DNA of 64,000 nt from Terriglobia bacterium. GTDB lineage: Bacteria > Acidobacteriota > Terriglobia > Bryobacterales > Bryobacteraceae. The stretch is taken from the NCBI GenBank assembly GCA_021324615.1, contig JAJPIT010000016.1, positions 28,078 through 92,077 of the forward strand, read 5' to 3'. A program made the position numbers and the translations under genes. Every line of letters starts with the position of its first letter. The first letter of the stretch is position 1. The notes below the pieces were generated by a model, which saw only the letters and a list, made by a program, of their open reading frames with translations, ran no database searches and was not told the origin of the DNA. Positions 58,044 to 64,000 of this stretch are shown here, one piece after another.

Positions 58044-59978
58044 TCAGCGCAGCCGCGCGCCGACGGGGGTTTCTTCGAGGAAACTCACCAGCGCCGGCGG
58101 GCTATTCTCCAGCGAGGCGGCGATGATCATGCCTTGCGATACGAGCCCCTTGAGCTTGCGCGGCTGGAGATTGGCGACGATGGCGACCTTGCGGCCGATC
58201 AGCGCCTCCGGTTTGTAAGCTCCGGCGATTCCCGCCACGATGCTGCGCGGTTTAGCCTCGCCGATGTCCACTTGCAGGTGCAGCAGTTTGTCGGAGCCCT
58301 TCACCGCGGCGGCTTCCTTCACCAACCCGACGCGCATATCGACTTTCAAAAAATCGTCGAGGGAAATCTGGCTGGCCCCCGCCTCCGGGGCCGGGGCCGG
58401 CGCAGGCTTGCCGAGCAGCGCCTGCTGCCGGGCGTACTCCTCGGCTTCGAGCGCGCGCATTCTCTCGATCGAAGTTTTGGCGTCAGCGCGCGGGAAAACA
58501 CCGCTGACCGCGCCGAGCAACTGGCCGTGCGCCAGCCGGCCCCAGTTGAGATCGCGCGTGCGGATTTCGGAAACCGGGTGCGTGTAGCCGAGCTGCCACC
58601 AGATCTTTTCGGCCGATTCGGGAATCACCGGATACAGCAGCGCGGTGATGATGCGCAGGGCTTCCGCCGCGCTGTACAGGGTCTCCTCGAGCTGTTTCCG
58701 GGCCTCCCCGCCGGCGCGGGCCAGCTTCCAGGGCGCGCGCTCGACCAGAAATTTATCCACGGCGGCGATGAGGCCCCAGATTGCTTCGAGCGCCCGGGAA
58801 AAATCGAGCTTTTCGAAGTAATCCAGCGCCAGGGCGGCGGTTTTGCTGGCCGCCTCGGCGATGTGCGAGGCGCCGCCGGAGGCGGGGACCGCGCCGCCGC
58901 AATACTGATGAATCATGTTCAGAGTCCGGCTGGCGAGGTTGCCCAGGCCGTTGGCCAGATCCGCGTTGTAGCGGCCCACCAGCGCGTCGTAGGAAAAACT
59001 GCCGTCCTGGCCGAAGACGACCTCGCGCAGCAGAAAATAACGCAGCGCGTCGGCGCCCAGCACTTTGCGGATCGGCGTGGCGCGCACAATGTTGCCGCGC
59101 GACTTGCTCATCTTGTCGTTTTCAAACAGCAGCCAGCCGTGCGCGAAGATTTTCTTGGGCAGGGGCAGATCGGCGGCCATCAGGAACGCCGGCCAGTAGA
59201 CGGCGTGAAAGCGCACGATTTCCTTGCCGATCAGGTGCAGATCCGCGGGCCACAGATTTTCGCCCTGCACGGCGGAAATATAGGTGGCGAGCGCGTCGAA
59301 CCAGACGTAGAAGACGTGCTGCGGCTCGCCGGGAACCCCGATGCCCCACTGGATGCTGGTGCGGGTGATGGAAAGATCCTGCAAGCCCTGCTTGACGAAG
59401 GCGATGACTTCGTTGCGCCGCGTATCGGGCTGGATGAAATCGGGGCGGTCGTGGTACAGATCCAGCAGCTTGTCCTGGAACCTGGAGAGCCGGAAAAAGT
59501 AGTTCTCCTCGGTGACCGTTTCGGTCGGGCGGCCGCACTCCGGGCAGGGATCGCCGGGTTTGGCTTCGTTGACGTACAGATTATCGAAGACGCAGTACTG
59601 GCCCTGATACTGGCCCTTATAGACGTAGCCGCGGTCGCGGCAGCGGAGGAACAGATCCTGCACGGTGCGCGCGTGGCGGTCGCTGGTGGTGCGCTCGAAG
59701 CGGTCGATGGCCAAGCCCAGCGTCCTCCATTGCTCGCGGAACTCTTCGGCGATGACGTCGCAGTATTCCTGCGGGGTTTTGCCTTGGGCCCGCGCGGCGC
59801 GCTCGACGTTGACGCCGTGCTCGTCGGTGCCGGTGGCGAGCACCGCATGCAGGCCCTGCATGCCCTTAAAACGCCGGATGGCGTCGGCGGCGATGGTGGT
59901 GTAGGCGTGGCCGAGGTGCGGCGCGGCGTTGGTGTAATAGATCGGGGTGGTCAAGTAGTAGCTGTGGGCGGATTTCAT
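58044..59978 (-). CDS. metG: Methionyl-tRNA synthetase with C-terminal tRNA-binding domain
   Basis: MetG charges tRNA-Met. The 644-residue product carries the HIGH-equivalent APHLGHAYTTIAAD near the N-terminus and KMSKSRGNI at about residue 290. Metal-knuckle residues include CPECG. The C-terminal EMAP-like/Trbp111 domain is at about 540-644 (FLKVDMRVGLVKEAAAVKGSDKLLHLQVDIG and IVAGIAGAYKPE). All active-site parts are present. The ATG overlaps the stop of a 34-codon ORF as ATGA, so metG translation may depend on it. Confidence 0.97.
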   Translation of the reverse strand: MKSAHSYYLTTPIYYTNAAPHLGHAYTTIAADAIRRFKGMQGLHAVLATGTDEHGVNVERAARAQGKTPQEYCDVIAEEFREQWRTLGLAIDRFERTTSDRHARTVQDLFLRCRDRGYVYKGQYQGQYCVFDNLYVNEAKPGDPCPECGRPTETVTEENYFFRLSRFQDKLLDLYHDRPDFIQPDTRRNEVIAFVKQGLQDLSITRTSIQWGIGVPGEPQHVFYVWFDALATYISAVQGENLWPADLHLIGKEIVRFHAVYWPAFLMAADLPLPKKIFAHGWLLFENDKMSKSRGNIVRATPIRKVLGADALRYFLLREVVFGQDGSFSYDALVGRYNADLANGLGNLASRTLNMIHQYCGGAVPASGGASHIAEAASKTAALALDYFEKLDFSRALEAIWGLIAAVDKFLVERAPWKLARAGGEARKQLEETLYSAAEALRIITALLYPVIPESAEKIWWQLGYTHPVSEIRTRDLNWGRLAHGQLLGAVSGVFPRADAKTSIERMRALEAEEYARQQALLGKPAPAPAPEAGASQISLDDFLKVDMRVGLVKEAAAVKGSDKLLHLQVDIGEAKPRSIVAGIAGAYKPEALIGRKVAIVANLQPRKLKGLVSQGMIIAASLENSPPALVSFLEETPVGARLR

Positions 59979-60079
59979 TTCTTTTGCTTTCGCCGGCGGC
60001 GGGTGAAGAGCGCGGGGGCGTCGGCGCGCCAGGCTTGCGGCCGCGCCGCGCCGTCTTGGTTCACCGACTGGAACGCCAT
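59975..60079 (-). CDS. Small 34-residue ORF coupled between larC and metG
   Basis: The ORF starts at the ATG at 60079, two bases after the larC stop, with GGGGGAGTGAGG immediately upstream as a strong ribosome binding site. It ends in TGA overlapping the metG ATG. The peptide begins MAFQSVNQDGAARPQAW and ends with a very basic tail RRRRKQKK. Both junctions have the form expected for translational coupling. Function is unknown; it could be a coupling or leader peptide for metG, or a small RNA/DNA-binding protein. It has no recognisable homologue that I know. Confidence 0.55.
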   Translation of the reverse strand: MAFQSVNQDGAARPQAWRADAPALFTRRRRKQKK

Positions 60080-60081
60080 CC

Positions 60082-61248
60082 TCACTCCCCCGGCTGTCTC
60101 ATGTTCCGGTATGCATCGCTGGCCGCCGCGATCACCTGGCGCAGCGGCTTTCCGGCGGCGCGGGCGATGGCCCGGCAGTCTTCAAATTCTGGGGCGAAGG
60201 CGCCCTGGCCGGAAACTTTCACTCTAATCTTACCGAAGGCGGTTTCGACCTCGACGATCCTGCGCTCCTCCAGGCGCCGCTCGGCGGATTGGATTCGCAG
60301 CCCGAGTGTGGAGGTTTCGGCGAAGATAATCTGCGCCAGCCGTTCCTGATCCTCCGGGCGGGCGATCACGCGCAGCAGCGACCCGGGGCGGTTTTTTTTC
60401 ATCTGGAGCGGGGACAGCGAGGCGTCCAGCGCGCCGGCTTCCATCAGCCGTTCGAGCGTGTAGCCGAGAATCTGCGGGCTGGAGTCGTCGATGTTGGCTT
60501 CCAGCACGCTGACCAGCGTCGATTCGGAGGCGCGCGAAGCCTCCCCGGTAAGCACGCGCAGGACGTTGGCCTGTTCGGCGAAATCGCGGTCGCCGGCGCC
60601 GTAGCCGGTCGATTTCAGATTCATCGCGGGAAGCGCGCCGAAGTTTTTTGCGAGCGTGGCGGCGATGGCGGCGCCGGTCGGCGTGGTCAACTCCATCGCC
60701 GGGCCGCGCGCGTAGACCGGTTTGCCTTCGAGCAGGACCGCGGTGGCCGGCGCGGGCACCGGCAACAGGCCGTGCTCGGTCATGACCGAGCCGCTGCCGG
60801 TGTTGACCGGCGAGCAGTAAATCTCCTCGATGCCGAGCAGGTCGAAAGCGATCGCCGCTCCGGCGATATCGGCGATGGAGTCGACGGCGCCGACTTCATG
60901 GAAGTGAACCTTCTCGACGGGGACGCCGTGCACGCGGGCTTCGGCCTGGCCGAGCCGGCAAAACACGGCGGACGCGTTTTGTTTGGCGCGTTTGGAAAGA
61001 GAGGACCGCTCGATCAGCTCGAGAATGTGATGGAGATGGCGGTGCGATCCGGTTTCCCTGGCGCTGACCTGAAACTTCGAAGCGGCGATGCCGCGGCGCG
61101 ATGTTTTTTCGATGCGGAAATCGGCTTCCAGATGCAGCCCGCGCAGCGCGTCGAGGAGTTCGCCGGCGTCCAGGCCGGCATCGGCCAGCGCGCCGACGGT
61201 CATATCGCCGCTGATGCCGGAGAACGCGTCGAGATAGCAGATTTTCAT
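60082..61248 (-). CDS. larC: Nickel pincer cofactor biosynthesis protein LarC
   Basis: A 388-residue protein of the LarC/UPF0272 family. LarC inserts nickel into the pincer nucleotide of lactate racemase and related enzymes, consuming CTP. Motifs are YLDAFSGISGDM at the N-terminus, KVHFHEVGAVDSIADI, CSPVNTGSGSV, and EANIDDSSPQILGYTLERL in the second domain. The gene is a single continuous frame, unlike lactobacilli, where larC is two ORFs joined by frameshift. LarB, larE and an obvious racemase are not in the window. It lies 58 bp after yhdH in the metG operon. Confidence 0.95.
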   Translation of the reverse strand: MKICYLDAFSGISGDMTVGALADAGLDAGELLDALRGLHLEADFRIEKTSRRGIAASKFQVSARETGSHRHLHHILELIERSSLSKRAKQNASAVFCRLGQAEARVHGVPVEKVHFHEVGAVDSIADIAGAAIAFDLLGIEEIYCSPVNTGSGSVMTEHGLLPVPAPATAVLLEGKPVYARGPAMELTTPTGAAIAATLAKNFGALPAMNLKSTGYGAGDRDFAEQANVLRVLTGEASRASESTLVSVLEANIDDSSPQILGYTLERLMEAGALDASLSPLQMKKNRPGSLLRVIARPEDQERLAQIIFAETSTLGLRIQSAERRLEERRIVEVETAFGKIRVKVSGQGAFAPEFEDCRAIARAAGKPLRQVIAAASDAYRNMRQPGE

Positions 61249-61306
61249 CGGTATTCTGTACTGTAGCAGGCCCGCCGGCCGGCTCTGGGGATTGCTGTCA
61301 AGCGGT

Positions 61307-62308
61307 TCAGGCCTGGACGTCGATGACGATGCGGCCGCGCGTTTTTCCGGCCAGGATCTGCCCGCCGAGCTCGAATATTTTCTCGAGCGGCGCCACGGTG
61401 GTCATGCGGTCCAGCAGGTCGAGCGGCAGATCGCGGTGGATCCGGGACCAGATCTCCCGCCTCCGCGCGTTTGGCACGCGGGAGGAGTCGATGCCGAGCA
61501 GGTTCACGCCGCGCAGGATGAAGGGGAACACGGTGGTGTTCAGGGTGGCGCCGCCGGCCAGGCCGCAGGAGGCGATGCTGCCGCCGAGGGCCATGGTGCG
61601 CAGCATGCCTGCCAGGGTGTCGCCGCCGGCGTTGTCGATTCCCGCCGCCCAGCGCTCCGCTTCGAGGGGTTTTTTGGGCGGCGCGGCGAGCACTTCGCGG
61701 CCGAGGATCTCCGCCGCGCCGAGCGACCGCAGATAGGAAGCCAGCTCCGGGCGGCCGGTGGAGGCTGCGACCTGGTAGCCGAGTTTTCCGAGGATGGCAA
61801 TGGCGATGCTCCCCACGCCGCCGGCCGCGCCGCTCACCACCACCGGGCGGCCGCCCGGCTGCAATCCGTGGCGCTCCAGCTCCATCACCGATTGCATGGC
61901 GGTGAAGCCGGCGGTGCCGATCGCCATGGCCTGTTTGAGCGAGATTCCCTGGGGCAGCGGCACGATGAACTCGGAATCGATTCGGGCGTATTGGGCATAG
62001 CCGCCCCACAGATGCTCGGAGGTTCCGCAGCCGGTGACCACGACTTCATCGCCGGGCCGGAATTGGGGCGACGCCGATTCCTGCACAGTTCCCGCGAAAT
62101 CGATGCCGGGCACCATGGGGAACCGCCGGATCACACCGGGTTTTCCGGTTACGGCGAGCCCGTCCTTGTAGTTGAGGCTGGAGTAGGCCACGCGCACCAG
62201 CACTTCGCCGGGCGGCAGGGCCGCCTGCTCGATTTCCTGAAAAGAGGCGCGGAATTTTCCGTCTTGCTGATCCGCGATCAGGGCTTTGAATTTGTCCATT
62301 GTTTTCAT
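61307..62308 (-). CDS. YhdH/AcuI family zinc-free quinone/acryloyl-CoA-type reductase
   Basis: A 333-residue medium-chain dehydrogenase/reductase. NADPH-binding SGAAGGVGSIAIAILGKLGY lies near residue 170, and FKALIADQQDGKF plus YSSLNYKDGLAVTG at the N-terminus mark the YhdH/AcuI branch. AcuI reduces acryloyl-CoA in propionate-forming routes. The catalytic zinc ligands of alcohol dehydrogenases are absent, as expected. It is the first gene of the minus-strand run to 55052. A shared -10 palindrome lies upstream. Confidence 0.92.
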   Translation of the reverse strand: MKTMDKFKALIADQQDGKFRASFQEIEQAALPPGEVLVRVAYSSLNYKDGLAVTGKPGVIRRFPMVPGIDFAGTVQESASPQFRPGDEVVVTGCGTSEHLWGGYAQYARIDSEFIVPLPQGISLKQAMAIGTAGFTAMQSVMELERHGLQPGGRPVVVSGAAGGVGSIAIAILGKLGYQVAASTGRPELASYLRSLGAAEILGREVLAAPPKKPLEAERWAAGIDNAGGDTLAGMLRTMALGGSIASCGLAGGATLNTTVFPFILRGVNLLGIDSSRVPNARRREIWSRIHRDLPLDLLDRMTTVAPLEKIFELGGQILAGKTRGRIVIDVQA

Positions 62309-62356
62309 GGTAGACCGGCGGCGCGGCCCGCCGTGGATGGGTCGCAGGCGGGCTGG

Positions 62357-62364
62357 ATTATAAT
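62357..62364. promoter_or_regulatory. Palindromic -10 element shared by yhdH and the divergent oxidoreductase gene
   Basis: ATTATAAT contains TATAAT on both strands. Expected starts are near 62350 (leader about 42 nt to yhdH) and 62371 (leader about 33 nt to the plus-strand gene). No good -35 hexamer is visible on either side, so an activator or alternative sigma factor may be needed. Confidence 0.5.
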
Positions 62365-62403
62365 GGAATTGTTCCAGGTCCTTCTCTCCTCTGAACGCGG
62401 CGA

Positions 62404-64000
62404 ATGACTGGTGTGCTCACACTCAACTGGGGTTTTTCCTTTCGCGATCTTTATGAGCGCGGCGGGCTGGCGCGGCTGGACCAGCGTTTTCTCCAACATC
62501 TGGCCGAAGCCGATGCGGCGCTCCATGCCCGTTTGATCGCGGCCCGCGCCAACCCGCCGGGCCGCAAGGACAACGCCGCTCTGCTGGTCGATCTGGCGCC
62601 GCATCTGGAGGATTTTATCGGTGCGCTGTTCGGAATCCAGGCCGAGGTGCGCCAGTTGCAGGCGCGGCATCAGGCGCTGGAGCCGCTCTATGCGCTGAAG
62701 CGGAAATTCGTTCAGAAGAAGGCGATCAGCGGAGTTTCCCCCGAACAGGCCGCCGCCCTTGACGGTCCGGCGCTGGCGGCGGAGCTCGAATCACTGTTCG
62801 GCGAGCCGCTCAGCGAGGCGAGCTTCACCGCGCACGTTTCGCGCTGGCTCGAGGAGGAAGCCGCGCACGCCCGCGAGCTTTCGGTCGCGCAGCGCTACGC
62901 CGCCTGGGCGGCGCTTTCTCCCGCCGGGCGAAAGAAACATCAGGGCGGCGTTCTGTTTCGCGTCCCGCACAAGCTGGATCCCCAGCGTTTGATCGACGTT
63001 GAGATTTCCGAGATCGGCGGCGTTCCGAAAATGGCCTTGCCGGCGGACCGGCTGCGCCATCGGGAGGGATTCAAACTCACCGATCCGGGCATGGATCTGG
63101 CCGCCGCGCTGGACCAGGCGCATTACTGCATCAAGTGCCACCACCAGGGTAAGGACTCCTGCTCGACAGGGCTGAGGGAGAAAGGCGGCGGGTTTAAATC
63201 CAGCCCCTTCGGCGTCACTCTGGCCGGATGCCCGCTGGACGAAAAAATTTCGGAGATGAACCTGCTCAAGCAGCGCGGCAACGCGATCGGCGCGCTGGCG
63301 GTGGCCGCGGTGGACAATCCGATGCTGGCGGGCACCGGCCATCGCATTTGCAATGACTGCATGAAGGCCTGCATCTTTCAGAAGCAGGATCCGGTGGACA
63401 TTCCGCAGGTGGAAACAAGAACGCTCAAGGATGTTCTGGAGCTTCCCTGGGGGTTTGAAATTTACAGCCTGTTGACGCGCTGGAATCCTTTGAACTTCGC
63501 CCGCCCGCTGCCCAGGCCGGATTCCGGCTACAAGGTGCTGGTGGTCGGGCTCGGCCCGGCGGGATTCACGCTGGCCCACCATCTGTTGAACGAAGGCCAC
63601 GCGGTGACCGCCGTGGACGGGTTGAAGATCGAGCCGCTCGAGGAGGAGCTTTCCGGCGTGACTCCGCTCGGCGAGCGGGTGGATTTCCGGCCGATCCGCG
63701 AGGTGAACGAGTTGTTTGAACCGCTGGACGACCGCGTGATGGCGGGTTTCGGAGGCGTGGCCGAGTACGGCATCACGGTCCGCTGGAACAAAAATTTTCT
63801 GAAGATTCTCCGCCTCCTGCTGGAACGCCGCGCGCAGTTTTCGATGTTCGGGGGCGTGCGTTTTGGCGGCACCATGAGCATCGATACGGCCTTCGAGATG
63901 GGCTTCGATCACATCGCGCTGTGCGCCGGAGCGGGCCGTCCCACGGTGATCCCGATGAAGAACGGACTGGCGCGCGGGGTTCGCCAGGCCTCCGATTTTC
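62404..64000 (+). CDS. Fe-S/FAD pyridine nucleotide-type oxidoreductase (partial, C-terminus off the window)
   Basis: The frame opens at the ATG at 62404 (MTGVLTLNWGFSFRDLYERG) and stays open to the end, 532 residues. The first 235 residues are helical and unfamiliar. Cysteines then appear as YCIKCHHQGKDSC from residue 242 and ICNDCMKACIF from residue 316, giving two possible iron-sulfur sites similar to the N-terminal domain of glutamate synthase small subunits. A FAD/NAD Rossmann motif follows at about residue 380 (VLVVGLGPAGFTLAHHLL). It is an electron-transfer enzyme of the GltD-like superfamily. The electron partner is unknown. It is divergent from yhdH. Confidence 0.85.
   Translation, partial: MTGVLTLNWGFSFRDLYERGGLARLDQRFLQHLAEADAALHARLIAARANPPGRKDNAALLVDLAPHLEDFIGALFGIQAEVRQLQARHQALEPLYALKRKFVQKKAISGVSPEQAAALDGPALAAELESLFGEPLSEASFTAHVSRWLEEEAAHARELSVAQRYAAWAALSPAGRKKHQGGVLFRVPHKLDPQRLIDVEISEIGGVPKMALPADRLRHREGFKLTDPGMDLAAALDQAHYCIKCHHQGKDSCSTGLREKGGGFKSSPFGVTLAGCPLDEKISEMNLLKQRGNAIGALAVAAVDNPMLAGTGHRICNDCMKACIFQKQDPVDIPQVETRTLKDVLELPWGFEIYSLLTRWNPLNFARPLPRPDSGYKVLVVGLGPAGFTLAHHLLNEGHAVTAVDGLKIEPLEEELSGVTPLGERVDFRPIREVNELFEPLDDRVMAGFGGVAEYGITVRWNKNFLKILRLLLERRAQFSMFGGVRFGGTMSIDTAFEMGFDHIALCAGAGRPTVIPMKNGLARGVRQASDF

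Noticed and set aside
57570..60227. 885-codon open frame antisense to tatD-metG
   Set aside because: Same codon-bias shadow: it ignores gene boundaries and has no recognisable motif, while the minus strand encodes complete TatD and MetG.

Overview
The window is GC-rich, densely coded bacterial chromosome that most resembles Acidobacteriota, probably the Bryobacterales/Solibacter lineage. This rests on inference from several features: a carboxypeptidase-regulatory-like TonB receptor, a C-terminal Ig-like domain of the TIGR03437 type common in Solibacter, a GlgE/TreS-maltokinase cluster, Tat-exported amidases, a two-gene AtuA locus, and many very short or overlapping gene junctions. I saw no rRNA, tRNA, CRISPR array, transposase, integrase or phage gene, so this reads as core chromosome rather than an island.

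Layout. 1-4 kb: a membrane protein cut by the window edge, an ECF sigma factor and a secreted subtilase, all on the minus strand, then a small stand-alone Tudor-like protein. 4.4-10.2 kb: a tightly coupled lysine/diaminopimelate operon (dapE-asd-lysC-dapB-dapA-dapD, minus strand). 10.5-16 kb: a YihY-type membrane protein, a small secreted protein, and a TonB receptor divergent from an ECF sigma factor. The sigma factor is followed by an anti-sigma-like protein that carries an HNH-like domain. 16-19 kb: a PerR/Fur-type regulator and katG behind a readable promoter and operator. 19.3-20.8 kb: gcvT-gcvH. 21-24.9 kb: an outer-membrane barrel and two tandem Tat-exported amidase paralogues, the first without its catalytic serines. 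24.9-28.6 kb: a minus-strand operon of AtuA, AtuA C-terminal-like protein, enoyl-CoA hydratase and APC permease. 28.8-36.8 kb: two hybrid signalling kinases, one with eleven 92-residue HAMP-type repeats. 37-39.7 kb: a CsbD-like protein and two envelope proteins. 39.8-51.6 kb: a trehalose/alpha-glucan operon (treY-treZ-glgE-treS/maltokinase, a glycosyltransferase and a TM-helix channel-like protein). 51.8-55 kb: a bactofilin and a membrane pyrophosphatase with altered active-site residues. 55-62.3 kb: a minus-strand run of yhdH, larC, a 34-codon ORF, metG, tatD, a secreted protein and a methyltransferase with Ig-like domains. 62.4 kb to the end: an Fe-S/FAD oxidoreductase cut by the window edge.

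How the genes work together. The dap cluster encodes the aspartate-to-diaminopimelate route by the succinylase branch; dapC, dapF and lysA are not in this window. In the trehalose cluster, TreY/TreZ release trehalose from alpha-glucan, TreS/maltokinase turn it into maltose-1-phosphate, and GlgE returns it to glucan, so one apparent operon can run a complete glucan-trehalose cycle. PerR and KatG form a self-contained peroxide-response unit. The most unusual points are the pseudo-amidase, the pyrophosphatase with two substituted catalytic residues, the anti-sigma/HNH-like fusion beside a 20-bp inverted repeat, and the small ORF wedged between larC and metG.
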